Positions 22,559 through 35,218 of a stretch of DNA of 64,000 nucleotides are shown in pieces (position 1 is the first letter of the stretch; the number at the start of each line of letters is the position of its first letter). The DNA is taken from assembly GCA_019671135.1 (NCBI GenBank), contig JAHRHY010000006.1:1-64000 (forward strand), in the 5' to 3' direction. The notes below the pieces were generated by a model. That model was not told where the DNA came from, ran no database searches, and saw only the letters and a list, made by a program, of their open reading frames with translations. A program made the translations under genes and the position numbers. The stretch comes from Linnemannia hyalina (Eukaryota > Mortierellomycota > Mortierellomycetes > Mortierellales > Mortierellaceae).

Positions 22559-22888
22559 ATTCTCTCCCTCCTTTTCCTCGTGGGTCACTCATTGTCTCTC
22601 TTGTCTCTCTCTCCCACTCTCTCACTCTCTCTCCCTCTTCTCCTTCTCTCCTTCTCTCATTCGTCATTCCCTTCTTATTTCTCTCTCATTACTTTCACCC
22701 ACAACCTAAAACAACAACAACACGACTTCTTCACTTTTTGTCGTCTTGTTTCCACATTCACCAAACAATCAACGTCCACTCTCTCGACAACCACTGCCAA
22801 CATCCACACATTCACTGACAACAACAACAACAGATAGCAACAACGACACCAATTGACCCACCGTTCCACACTAAACTACACAACAAAG

Positions 22889-23671
22889 ATGTACGAGGAC
22901 CCGATACCCCACTACCTAGCCTTCGGCAACACCACTGCCACCGCCGCCGCCAATGGTTACCACGACCAACACCTCCACAGCAGCGGCCCAACATCCCCCT
23001 ACGAACAACACCTGAATGCCGACCAAGAACTCCAACGACTCCACCAACACCAACTCCTGATCCAACTCCGTCTCGAAGTCAACTCGCTCCGGACCCAGAT
23101 CCAACAACTTGAGTTACTAAAACAACAATTGGTCCAACAACGCGATTTGATGTCCCCGGGGGAGTATGACCAGATGATGGACCAGTTCTCGAGGACTTCT
23201 GCGTCCTTGTTTTCTAATGCTGCTTCTAGGAGTCGGCATGATGGGGGTGTAGGAGGAGGAGGAGGAGGAGGTACAGGAGGGAGGAGGAGTGGGTCGTCGA
23301 CGCCGCCGTTTTCGTTGGCGGGGTTGGACCGGATACCAGATTGTACGAGTTTTGGAGGTGGAGGGGTAGGTGGAGGTGGAAGAGTAGGAGGAGGGATGGT
23401 GATGATGGATAGGTTACAGGAACGACTTCGGAATATGACGCTTCAGCAGCAGGAGTATGCGCAGCGAGAACATGACCAACTTCATCACCAACAGTACTGT
23501 CAACAACCTCAGCAACATGGACAGGGTCACCAGAGCTCTCAACAAGGAGCAGGAGGAGCGATGAGTCCTGGTGCGAGGTCAAGAGATCCTGTCAAGGCGG
23601 AGCAAACAAAGTTGGAGGCAGAATTGCGGGATTTGGAGCAGCGTATGCGCTCCATACAGTTGCTCTGTTGA
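22889..23671 (+). CDS. coiled-coil / Gln- and Gly-rich protein of unknown function
   Basis: The 260-residue frame starts at the ATG at 22,889 (MYEDPIPHYLAF). An upstream in-frame TTG at 22,853 is not a likely start, and the 5' leader is full of CAA repeats as in many genes of this kind of fungus. A leucine/glutamine helix with heptad character (about residues 45-90: LIQLRLEVNSLRTQIQQLELL) suggests dimerisation. A Gly-rich linker, a Gln/His-rich segment and a second short coiled coil at the C-terminus (KLEAELRDLEQRMRSIQ) follow. I recognise no family. The coding region is open and uninterrupted with plausible codon use, so I call it a gene. The long CT tract just upstream could be part of its promoter or 5' untranslated region. 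No function is proposed. Confidence 0.6.
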   Translation: MYEDPIPHYLAFGNTTATAAANGYHDQHLHSSGPTSPYEQHLNADQELQRLHQHQLLIQLRLEVNSLRTQIQQLELLKQQLVQQRDLMSPGEYDQMMDQFSRTSASLFSNAASRSRHDGGVGGGGGGGTGGRRSGSSTPPFSLAGLDRIPDCTSFGGGGVGGGGRVGGGMVMMDRLQERLRNMTLQQQEYAQREHDQLHHQQYCQQPQQHGQGHQSSQQGAGGAMSPGARSRDPVKAEQTKLEAELRDLEQRMRSIQLLC

Positions 23672-24262
23672 TTTGAACTTCTTGCTTGGCTCCTTCGTCT
23701 GAACACTGTACAAGCAAAGCGACGAAAGGGGGAAAGATAAGGAGAGATAATGGATGGATTGAGATAGAGAAAGAGGAGGGGATGGAGCGATAGGATGAGG
23801 GTGGGCGGAGGATGATGATCCAGCTTCTCTTCTTCTTTCTTTTCTGTAAAAATAATACATAATGCGACACCTTATTAATAGCATGTGTAAGCTGAGTGCC
23901 GATTTATATCAATCAATCTCATTTTTTTCTGTTTTGGTCTTTTGTTGTTGTTATTTGTTTTTGTTTCTTCGTCAGTGGCGTACTCATGAGAGGAAAGAGA
24001 GCGAAGGAGTGGAGCAGCAAAAGGGCAGACTTGGGTCATTGCTCAGAACCTTTCCTCCCACAGTTTGAAGTGAAGGGGGGGGGGGGAGCCATCGTCATTT
24101 TCGTAAATTGAGCATGCGTACCGTGCGAAAAATACATGTGCAAATGAAAAAAAGGAGTGGTAGTTTTAATGTACATGGAAGTGGGGGGGCATGCTTAGTG
24201 CATATTTTTAAAAAAATGGGAACTGCCCCCAAATTACTCTAATTAACGTCATCCAAAAGGGC
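23672..24262. other. shared 3' region of convergent genes
   Basis: The gene at 22,889 and the OPT transporter end tail to tail here, with 591 bp between their stops. AT-rich stretches and AATAAT-like sequences could serve polyadenylation. No gene is visible. Confidence 0.45.
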
Positions 24263-26563
24263 TTAGCAGATATCGTCGTTGCATGCCCAGAGAACGGTAC
24301 CGGCCTTGACACCGCCAAGAACCAAGATGGCCTTGATAATACCAGCAACACCAACACCGGAAATGAAACCACCAGCAACAGAATACATGTACTTCTCGTG
24401 GGCGAGCTTGTTGATCTGGATCCAGATACGACCACCAGCCCAACCGGTCAACATGGCCATGGCAAGGGCGGGGGAGGGGTTGATGAGACCAAGTCCGACG
24501 GCGTTGAGGTTGACCCAGTAAGGGCGCCATTTCTGGGGGATGAGCTTGATACGGATGAGGATGTTGGCGATGGCGAGGACGGCGAAGATGCAGGCAGTGA
24601 TGACGGAACCCTTGGGGACGGTGCCACCGGTGGTCAGGATCTCACAGACTGATTGCCAGGTGACGACGGAGACGAGTCCGAATTCGCATTTCTCGATGGT
24701 TGCGTCGACGATGCAGTGGTAGGCCTCTGTGTAGAGGATGAAAAGGGGCACGGCGGCGGCGATGGCAAAGACGGAGCCGACACATTGGGCCAGGAACTGG
24801 GAACGGGGGGAGGCTCCCAACAAGTGACCGGTCTTCAAGTCTCCGACCATGTCGACAGCTTGGGCGCAGATCGAGGCCGAGATGTTGGCGCACATGAGGT
24901 TGGTCTTTTGGACGACATGGAGTTCTCCAGGGAAGCGGGAGAAGACGAGCTGGGTGACCTTTCCGATGGATCCGGTGGGGTTGATGTCGGTCTCACCGGC
25001 GGCCTGGAGGCCAACAAAGGCGAGGATGAAGGAGAGGATGATGGCGAGGATGGACGAGTAGACGGGGACCTTGAAGTCGAGAGCCATGAGGACGATGGTG
25101 AAGATTGCAGAGATGATGAGACCGGTGACCCACCAGAGGGTTGGGACCTGCTCGTGAGGGGGGACAGTGTCCTTGCTGACGTACTGGGAGGAATCGACGA
25201 GCTCGGAGCGCTTTGTGAGACGACGGACCAAGTTGCGGGCCTCACGGACTCCAGAGGTGACACCGTGCCAAAGCGACTTGCCGTTGACGCCGAGTTCTCC
25301 AAAGGCGGTGAAGACCATGAGGGCAATACCGGGCCAGAGGAACCAAGACTGGGCAGTTCCATTGTTGGGCTTTGTGAATCCACGGGGGCCCTCGAGGTAA
25401 CCCGAATCGACCATGAGGGGACCAGCAACACCGTAGGCAATAAACTCTCCGAGCATGAAGGAGAAGACGGTCGAAGCGGGGGTCATCATACCAGCACCAA
25501 AGAACGAGAAATCAAACGACCAAGCCCAACCCCAGACCTGATCTGCGTGCTGAAGCTTGGCGTATCCAGCAGCATGACCGATCCAGTAGAGGATATGAAC
25601 GGTATCAAAAATACCGGGGATCCAGTTTCCGATGAGAACCCAGACCATGGCGGCAAAGAAAGCAATCATCATGATCGTCGCCGTCTTCTTGGCATCGTTC
25701 GCAGCCTTTGACCCCGTCCGATGCAAGTTCCGGATCGTCTCTGCCGCAGCGCGAGGGGTAGGGAAGACCAAATCCTGGTTGATGACGAAATGCGTCCTCA
25801 AGGGGACCGCAAAGAACATACCAAAGAAGGCCGCAGAGGTAGTCCAAAGGACCAAGGTCAAAGCATCATCCTTGGGCATACGACCCTCGCCCATGAGGCC
25901 CATACGATACATTGCAGGAATGGCGGTGACGAATCCGGTGGAGAGACCTCCGGCGGTGGTGGCGGCGGCTTGGCAGGTGGCGTTCTCGCGGGGGCCAAAG
26001 GAGTTTCCGGCGAGACGGGACAGGGGCTTGAGGATGATGAAGCCGAAAATGGCGCCCCAGAGGGAGGCACCGAAGGTCCAGCCGATCTTCAGTCCGACGT
26101 AGAGGTTGGAGGCTGCGACGACGCATCCGAGAAGGGAGCCGACGATAGCTGCGCGCCTGTAAGAGGATGAAGGAGTAAGGAAGGGGGAAAGGAAGGAAGG
26201 GTCGGTTAATGTGTGCGCTACGTTTTGTACAAGGGAAGGAAGCGGGTCTCCAGGTCGGATGTATGTGTGTGTAACGTAAAGAAAAAAGCACAGCGGAAAT
26301 TTTTGTGTGTTGCAGCAAACATGTGTTCAACTGATCATGAAAATCTTTGTTGATCCATCACAGATCAAACTAACGTACCAGGTGAACTGATGCTCCTCAG
26401 GAGGGAACTCCTCATCATCATCTGCGGTAACGAGGTCCTCGCCATCACGCTTCTCCTCGGTAAAGGCGACAGGGTGGTCGGTGTGGACATAGTCGTCGGC
26501 CTTGAAGGAGGCTGTCCGGCCGAGGGTTGACGATGCCTTTTCGTCTTCGTATTCAGTCTTCAT
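24263..26563 (-). CDS. OPT-family transporter (YSL/YGL114W-like branch), two exons
   Basis: Exon 1 is 26,563-26,379, the intron 26,378-26,157 (GTACGT...ACAG), and exon 2 26,156-24,263, giving 692 residues, normal for the family. The product is a proton-driven transporter of oligopeptides or metal chelates. The YSL-like branch moves metal-nicotianamine complexes in plants, while the fungal substrate is mostly unknown. An acidic cytosolic N-terminus of about 60 residues is followed by many hydrophobic helices. Family landmarks are GLKIGWTFGASLWG, ENATCQAAATTAGG (the A/T/G-rich helix typical of OPTs), the G-rich segment GETDINPTGSIGKVTQ and DLKTGHLLGASPRSQF. The splice joins ...EHQFTW and RAAIVGS in frame. 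It is divergent from MPH1, 3.9 kb away. A metal-related role alongside the ZIP gene is possible but not shown. Confidence 0.88.
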
Positions 26564-29500
26564 CTCTTATTTCTTATTGTTTTGGAGGATGAGAGAAGGG
26601 GGAGGGGAGGGAAGGGGTATGTGAGTGAAAGATGGGAGAGAAGGATGAAAAGAAGAGAAGGGGAATAGGAGGAAGGATGTGGGAGAGAAAGAAGGGAGAG
26701 ATGGAGGAATGAAAGAGTCCAAGGACTGGGTATTAGACGATCAGGGAGGGAATGAAAAAAAAGTTTTTAATTCAACAAAACAGAAAAAAAAGGGCGAGAG
26801 GGGCGTCCTTTAAGTACAAGTTAAGGACTGAAAGGGGCGTCATCAATGACTAACTAGTTCTCCATAGTCCCGACAAACCCTGAACTCGAGGTTCAAGAGA
26901 GGAGAAAAGACGCCTTATCGTCCTTCAATTGACTACCAAGGGAAGGGAAATGTGTAATGAACCAGCCGAGACATCCCCCTTCATTCACTTTGCAAATAAC
27001 ATGTTTTTTCGTTTTCGTTTGTGTGCAATTCTCCTTCTCAATGCGAGGGGATTCGCCTCCTACTCTGCCACTTGTTGACCTTGACCTTCGTCTCTCACTT
27101 CAGTTGAATCTGCCCCTCATCCTTGCTGATTGAACTCCTCATTCTTTCTGTGCTCTTATCGATCCTTCGTCCGAACCCGAAGGATTCCTTCATTCTTCCT
27201 TTCCTTTCCTTTCTGTCTTTCTTTTTTCCCTTCAGCTCCGTTTACTTGGCCCAAAATACACATAAACATCATACAATCCAAAAGGGTAAGCAAGTATGGA
27301 TTGAGTGTCCGCAAAAGGAACTCAGAGACTCGCTGGTGTCTCATAACAGCATGCGATTTGACTAAAAGAAGGAGACAAGGGGCATCGATGATGAAAAAAT
27401 AGGCCCTCTGTCCTCCTGGGGAATTGGTCCTATTGGCCAGAGCGGGGATTTGCTTGCATTCTTTTTCTTTTTTTCTTCTTTGAACAGCAGGAGATGAGAG
27501 CGATGAACAGCGCAGAGGAGAGATGGTTGCCCCCGAAAAATGACCCACTTACCGGGCTGGAACGAAGCATTGGCCCTGATGTGTTATTCCCTTCAGAGAA
27601 AGACAGAGAAATAAAGAAAAAGAAGGTTCATTTCTTGGGTTATCGTGGGCGTGAGAAAGTGACCCGATCGGGACAGCATCCCTCTTTTATTTTTCTTTTC
27701 TTTTCTTTTCTTTTCTTGCTTTGGTTCTCTCTCTTGTCCATATATGACAGAAGGACTGCAATAATAATGCGCGTTGGGTTGAGTGGGAGGGAGAGGGAGA
27801 GGTGTAATTGCTGTAACACCAGGCGGATTTGCTTGTTTGAATGCGCAGCTGTAAGCCAACTTAAACGGGCAACACACAGAACCTCATGGGAACCTACTTT
27901 TGTGTACTTTGTAAACCCAAACAAACCCAAACATAGGCGCATTGAGGTCATCTACATACTCCTTCTGCGGAAAATTGTTCTTTTTTGGGTAAGCAATTGA
28001 GCGTGCACACATCCTCCTTGTTGCTGTTGGTGTCGGTATACAGGAAGGCATCTGCAACGACAACGAAAACCATAGCATCAGCAATGAGACTGAGGGTGGA
28101 AGTGAATGACAATCCATGATGATAGGAATAATACGTGATCAAAAAGTGGATGGTGGTGTGAGAATGAAATTAGTGTCTCTTCTTTGTTCCCATCCCTCAT
28201 CCATCCTTCATCCTTGTTCACTAATCGGATGCCTTCCCCTGGTCCAGTCCTCATTTTTGTATTAGTCCCTTGCTAATTTTTTCATGACTCCTTTGAGAGA
28301 CATGGACTTCTCTCTTCCCATCATCATCCTTCCTTGCTAAGAAACTGGTTGGTTAACTCCTTGAGGCGCCGCTTGAATTGTTAGAGAAAGAAAAAAAATC
28401 ACACTATCCTTCACTCGAATTAAAGCTGTTGACTAGCTTTAGCCTTGGTGTGAATTGCCCACCCTTGGGCTTTGAAAGAAAGAAAGGACGAGAGGGTCAT
28501 GGCAGCACGCCATTCTCTCCTGGGTATGGCTGTCTTTATCCCCAAGTCCAATGGACTCCAAATTATAACATTTGCCATGCAAATGAAAATAGAAATTGGT
28601 CGTCGTCCTTATTGGCTGATCATTTCATATTTGGTTCCGGATCGCTGCCGGTACCCTCTCCTTCCTTCTCCTCTCTTCCTGTCTTTCCTTTTCGCTGCAG
28701 CCTGCTCTCTCTCCTCTCTTTCCTCTCCTCTCTACCTTTTATGACTACGATAACTACCCTTCAGCCATCTCATTTGTTGAAAAATAAACTAGGCTGTCAT
28801 TTGTCCCTCCTCCCTCCTCCTCCTGGGACTCCGCAAGAAACAACACTCAGGGACAATGAACGAGAAGGTGTTCTCTCAGGGGGAAGCGGATTGATAGGAA
28901 GAAACGGGAGCAGAGGAAGGAGTTGAAAAATCGGTCGGGTGGTTTTGTTTCTCCTTCATTTTTTTTGTTGCTGTTGCTTGTGATCTGCTTTGGGGAGTTG
29001 TTCAATTGCGTTGCTTCGAATATCTCAGCATGCGCACATGTCATGATCGATAGGGAAAAGGGCGATTCAGAGAGTGAGAGGTATGGAAGCAAGAGGTTGA
29101 CATAAGGGATCGCCATCCTATTGAACAAATGGACCATCCCATACTCATCCCTAATCTTGTCGGCGTTTCCTTTTGCCTGATGATACGCCAACCTTGGATA
29201 AACATCATTCATTACTTGAAAAGGTGAGATGACAAGCTACGCAGTTTATTACGTTTGTTTCCCCACCAAGTTTAGTCCCCAACCTTCGAACTAGGACCAG
29301 GGTCCAGAACGGAGAATAATGACGGGAGGGGCGGATTTGGATGTTGCCATCGAAGCAGTTTATGGTTACCTTCTTCTCTCCTTCCGGATGTGCGCATCTC
29401 GGATATGATTTTTTTTACCCCTATAAGGGCTCATTCGTGCACTCCTATCCGTCTACGCTAGAGGACAGCCTCCTACGCCCGTTTGTCCCTGTCGGTAAGC

Positions 29501-30429
29501 ATTCCGGAGAAATAAAAAAAAAAGTATATGCATCTCGATCAACTTTCTTTTTCGTTGAGAGCATATTTCGTTTGCCTTGGAACTCTCAAGGGAAAATTCT
29601 TACCCTCTTACTGCGGTTTGCTTTCCTTTCCCACAGACTTGTCGTGGATCGCTTTCCCTCTCGGGAATTGTACTGTAATTGAGACTGTGGTGATGGTTTC
29701 GAGTAGCCTTTAGGTTGGAGTAGAGCTTGACTTCTCTAGGCAGGAACCCCTAGCTAGGAAGAAGAGGAGGAGCCTAATTGCGTTTGAAGAGTCATTGCTA
29801 TAGCATGTCTCTGCGCGTTGTTAGAACAAGAATGACGGCCTGCTAATGGCATGTTTGCCATACCACTGCTAAAGTATACGGTATGCAGAAATATTATGAG
29901 AAAAGAACAGCGAAGGTGACGGATGGGAGATAGGCTGCATGCCAGTGCGCCCTAGGTTTGTAAGTCGTTGGTGACGCTTTTGAACTGCCATTTGAGTAGC
30001 TCGTGGTAGGAGAGGATGACTGTTTAAATATCTGTCAGTCTTTGAACAAGGGCATATCCTAGTTGCAATGCTTGCCATGTTATTTTTCATGCCAATTGAC
30101 CTTCATTCGTTTGTTACTTTTCTATGTTGTTTTTGTTCTTCCTGCCTCTGCAATGATCAATCAGTGGTTTGACAGCCTATCTCTCCAATCTACCGCCATT
30201 TCATCCACCCACCTTTGAGCTTTATGCTCCTTCTCTTGTCTGACAACAAGGAACAGAACATAGCGCGCACGCGTTGTTACCTAATACAAAGTCACAGCCT
30301 CCTAATGCCAGAATAATTTTACCTTGAGACCCATTCACACCCTCCCCTTCCTTTAACACCACGTCAACGACCCCTCTTCAACGGACCTTCGACCTCCCTA
30401 GCTGAGGCCAGACTTGGCCACAAGACGCA
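26564..30429. other. 3.9-kb intergenic region between OPT and MPH1 genes
   Basis: Purine- and pyrimidine-rich low-complexity DNA with frames below about 185 codons. A minus-strand frame around 29,212-29,100 begins with a non-repetitive, protein-like segment (MNDVYPRLAYHQAKGNADKI...) but fades into hydrophobic low complexity within about 50 residues. It may be an exon or relic of an unrecognised gene and is not called. Otherwise I see only the promoters of the two flanking genes. Confidence 0.45.
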
Positions 30430-30656
30430 ATGGCCCCTCCCATGGACGACGACTTTGAATTTGGCGACCTCGCCGATCTCGACCTCGACGACGACGAAAA
30501 GGCCATGCTCGCCAACGACTACAAGTCTCAGCAATTTCAACATCAACATCAGCCTTCTGTTAAACATAGCTGGAATCAGTCCACTATTGCATCCAACGGC
30601 AACAACAAACAAAACACATTCTTCCAATCGAACGGAAACAACACCACTCCTGCCAT

Positions 30657-30689
<33 letters not shown>

Positions 30690-33600
30690 GCAACAGCAAC
30701 TACAGCAGAGGGATGAGTTTGAGGATTTCGGAGATCTGGACGATGCCGCGTTGTTGTTGGACGACAAGGACTTCATGGACGAGGACAACACCCCCGCGCC
30801 TTCTGCCTCGTCCTCATCCTCTGCTGTCTCTGTCCGGTCGAACTTCTTTTCTGGAAACAACACAAGGCCTCCACAACAACAGCACCAACAGCAACGTCAA
30901 GGCCAAGGTCAACAGCTCTTCAACAAGGCCACACCTCCTCAGGCTCAGACAAAGCCTGCGCAAACGACAAAGTTGTTTTCGATATTTGGTGGCGCAACGA
31001 ATCAACCCAACCCCACCAACAACAATAACAGCAACGCCAACGCCAATGGATTCAACAATAACAACATCCAAGGGTTGGCAAGAGCAGGATCTGGACCCAT
31101 GGCTGGGAACAACAATGCGTTGTCATACTTTAACGCCAACAACAATAATAATAACGGCTTCGCGACACTGAGGAAAACAAACACCAATAACAACAGAAAC
31201 AACACCGCCATGATCCCTCGGTCCGACCCAAACAACGACTTTGCAGAAGACATCTACAAGAGCCCAGAGATCCCTAACCAACCCGCCCAGAGACCGACCC
31301 ACCATACCATCGACGACCGGGCGATCCTCACCTGGCAATACCCCATCAACTACCCGAAGCGTGACTACCAGTACAACATCATTCGGCGGGCGCTCTACAC
31401 CAATACCCTGGTCTCGCTCCCCACAGGGCTCGGAAAGACCTTCATCGCTGCTGTGGTGATGCTCAACTACTTTCGGTGGTTTCCCAAATCCAAGATCGTC
31501 TTCATGGCACCGACCCGACCCCTTGTCAACCAACAGATTGAGGCTTGTTTCAACATCTGCGGAATCCCCCAGGAAGCTACCGTGGAGCTGACAGGACAGA
31601 GCAACCCGGCGCTCAGACAACAGGTCTGGAAGGATAAACGAGTATTCTTTTGCACGCCCCAGATCCTCAACAACGACCTCAAGAGTGGACTTTGCCCCGC
31701 GAAGGATCTAGTTTGTCTGGTGGTCGACGAGGCCCATCGTGCGACAGGAAACTATGCGTACTCGCAAGTCGTTCGAGAGCTGGAGCCCATTAATCGAGAT
31801 GTCCGGATCTTGGCACTGAGTGCTACCCCTGGAAGTGACATCCGAGCGGTCCAAAAGGTTGTCACCAACCTCAAGATTGCCAAGATCGAGTCACGGACAG
31901 AGGATTCAATGGACCTGCAGGCGTATGTGTTCAAGCGCAACATCGCCGAGATCGTGGTCCCCTGTGGGAGAGATATTAGCGAGATTCGGGACAAATTTGC
32001 GAGGATGATGCGGCCTCATCTGGAGCGGCTTATGAAATATGGTGTCATCAGGACTGCTGATCCTGCGCAGCTAAGCCGGTTTGCTATTTTGCAGGGGAAG
32101 AACGGCTACACGCAGGACAACAGAGGCAACTCGTCCACCAAGAACCTCATTGTGAGGACCTCTCTCATCTGCATGAGTCTGGTCGCTGCCTACGAGCTGC
32201 TTGTCATCTATGGTATCTGGCCATTCTTTGTTAACATGGACCCATATTCTTCGAGGGCCGCTGCAGCAGATCGGGACGAGGAGGAGGCTACAGGAAGAGG
32301 TCGAGGAAGCACCGGCTCCAAGAAGAACAAAAACAACCAAGATGACGAAGAGGATGATGAGATCAAGGCGTCGTTGGCTCGGAAAGCGATGGAGGATAAC
32401 CCAGAGTTCGTGAGGATGATGGATCAGATTCGGGTCAAGGTCAGGCAGCCGAATTTTGTCAGTCATCCCAAAATTGAGCGGTTGGTGGCGATTGTGATTA
32501 AGCACTTTATGGATCACCAGGACAAGACCGATGCGTCCCAAGGCTTGTCTTCTACCGCTGGCGCTGGCGACCGTGCTACTCCTACACAGACGCGCGTCAT
32601 GATATTTGCCAATTTTCGAGAGTCAGTCGACGAGATCAGCAGAGTTTTGGAGAAGCACCGACCCTTGATCAAGGTCCGGCAGTTCATCGGACAGGCCACT
32701 GCCAAGGGCAAAAAGGGCATTTCTCAAAAGGAGCAGCAGAAGGTACCCCTCTGACCTCTTGTAATTTGATCCTCAGTGCAATTGTATTTGGTGTCCGTTC
32801 TAACGTCGTCTTCGTTGCTCCCATTTATTACAACATAGGTTGTGGCTGACTTTCAGAAGGGAGAGTACAATGTCCTGGTGGCGACATCGATTGGAGAGGA
32901 GGGCCTGGATATTGGAGATGTCGACCTGATCGTCTGTTACGACAGTCATTCTTCGCCTATCCGCATGGTAAGTTAACCCATCGACTTTCATCATTTGATA
33001 GCAACTTCTCATGAATATCTGCATTGATGCTTGAACCAATGAACTTATTTTATTGGTGCCCATTGCATGCTAATAGCTGCAAAGAATGGGTCGCACAGGA
33101 CGCAAGCGCGCGGGAAAGATCTGCTTGTTACTTGCGGAGGGTCAGGAGGAGGGAAAGTACCGCAAGTCGCAGTCGACCTACAAGTCTGTGCAAAAGGCGA
33201 TCACGCAGGGCAACCAGATCGTGTACTATCCCGAGAATCCCAAGATCATCCCCGCAGGACCACTCCCCACCTGCGATCTCCTCAACATCAACGTCCCCAC
33301 CTACGTTAACCCTGCACTCGCCAAGAAACGTAAACGACTCGAAAACGAGACTCCTGCGCAGACGAATCGGTTGCGTGGCGCGTATTTGGAGCCTGACGAA
33401 CAGGCGCAGTTTCTGCAGCGGTATCGGTTGCCCAAGAAGCAGATCCCGAAGATTACATTTCGCAGTGCGTGTAAGGCGATGTTGAGGAACAAGAGGTCTA
33501 CTATGGTCCCAGACAAGACTTTTGTGGTTGGCCACTCGACTCGGACACTGGAGTATATCAAGAATGTCAACCGGATGGCCAAAGCCCGGGTCGAACAGTC

Positions 33601-35080
33601 GCTGAATAGTGCCTCGAGGTCTTTGGCGTCAGACGAGCCGGACCCTTATACCAAGCGAATGTTGGCGCTACTCGAAAAGTCGAAGACTCTGGATCAGGAT
33701 ATGTATCAGGGCCAGGATGACGACAGTGCAGGACGGTCCAGGTCGGCGATGAAGTCCTTCTTGAGCAGGAACAAAAAGTCCGACGCCTACTCACACGATT
33801 CGCTGGATGATGATGTGATGGAGGATCTTGGCCGACGCATGGGAGGCACCAAGGGTTCTTCTCGACCAGGTCGTCGTAGGAAAGTCATACTGAGCGATTC
33901 GGAGCTGGAGGATCATACGACTACCGACGATGATGCTGGTCGCAGCAAGACAGGAGGAGATCATGGCCGTCTCAAGGTAATGCCCAAGCCTCGGCGCAAG
34001 CAGACTATGGCGGCCGAGAAGAAGGATTCCATGAACGAAGGTGGAGATCTGCCCAAACCAGATACCAAGGCCAAGCCTACGACCGCTGCTGCTCAAGTTT
34101 CGATCAAGTCGTTCTTTCATACTGTCTCGGACGACGAAGTTGATCGAGAGATTATGGGTGGACTCGACAACACGTTTGGGTTCCTGGAGGATCAACAGTA
34201 CAGCCGAGGACCCACCATGTCGCCCTCGCCTTACGACAATGACGACCATCCCGTTCTAATGCACGAGCCGAGAGCAAGACCACAGAAGGGGTTTGATTTC
34301 CAGGAGCCTGCTACATTGCCGGCACTGTGGTATAGAGCCTCGGCCTCGGGGGATGACGGTTCCGAGCTTGGTCAGGATGACCTTGGCGAGGAGGAGGTGG
34401 ATGAGGTGTCCTTGGTTCTGGAGCCTGCAATGGCGTTTGTTGTCTTTGATATCCCACCCGTGCCTAACGCAGGGCAGTGGTATCAGCCTGACCAGGAGGC
34501 GCCTACTTTTACAGGCAATCATCAGGATTATTTGGCTCCAAGGACACCACAAACCACTGCGAAGGCAGCCGGCAGCATAAGAACCGCCAAAGCACCACCG
34601 TCGCCGCAGGAGGTCGTGCTGATCGAGAGTTCGGATGATGATGTATGGGGAAGGCAGGTTGTCGAAAAAGACGTGAGGGAGCGGTATGAGGTACCTGGAA
34701 GCATCAGGTCTCGAGACCAGGACACTCCCAAGGTGTCGAATGGCCATCAAGGATTTGTGTCTGCAAGAACCCTATCTGGCACCAGGTTCGCCGAGGCGGC
34801 CAAAGGGTCACCATCTGGTAGTCAAGGAGGGAAGTCGCAGCGGTCTTCATTTGGACATGGACATGGACAGGGGCAGAGTCCACGACATAGTCAAGGTCGG
34901 ACTCAGGATCAGGGTTCGGTGCAGAGTCAGAGGAGACAAGCGGAAGTAGGACAGAGTCGAGCGGCGGCCAAGAAGGGGCAGTTGTGGGGCGATCCGAGCA
35001 GCAGTAGCAACAATGAGTTTGAGTTTGGGGACGACGACGAGATCCTGCCTGATCTCGACGACTACGACCTCTGGGATTGA
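30430..35080 (+). CDS. MPH1: MPH1/FANCM-type DNA helicase, three exons
   Basis: Exons are 30,430-32,742, 32,839-32,967 and 33,077-35,080 (introns GTACCC...ATAG and GTAAGT...ATAG), giving 1,481 residues. The enzyme is a 3'-5' superfamily-2 translocase that remodels stalled forks and recombination intermediates; FANCM anchors the Fanconi pathway in animals. Visible motifs are PTGLGKT (Walker A, Lys336), [10 protein letters not shown] (Ia), DEAH (433-436), SAT (464-466), an MPH1-type insertion (about 540-690), [12 protein letters not shown] (V) and [10 protein letters not shown] (VI, about 816-825). Motif V lies on exon 2 and motif VI opens exon 3, and both fall in frame. The N-terminal 300 residues are acidic, then Asn/Gln-rich. 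The long C-terminal tail is probably disordered. It contains QVSIKSFF (1154-1161), which fits the PCNA-interacting consensus Q-x-x-[ILM]-x-x-F-F, and it ends in an acidic segment. It is longer than yeast Mph1 (993 aa) and shorter than human FANCM. Confidence 0.95.
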
Positions 35081-35218
35081 ATTTTTGGATAGTCTCAGGG
35101 AAGGCAAGGCGTTGTAACATTGTATCAATAGTGTATTATATCATGTCACATTTGAATATTGGGTTGTGTCATTGGTGAAAAACAAAAAAAGTCGTGCTAA
35201 AAAGAGATACAAGAAAAT

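Noticed and set aside
24653..25711. 352-codon plus frame antisense to the OPT transporter
   Set aside because: Acidic, repetitive shadow of the transporter coding strand.
29100..29212. protein-like start MNDVYPRLAYHQAKGN on the minus strand
   Set aside because: Only about 40-50 residues are non-repetitive, no partner exon or family recognised; left as an open observation.
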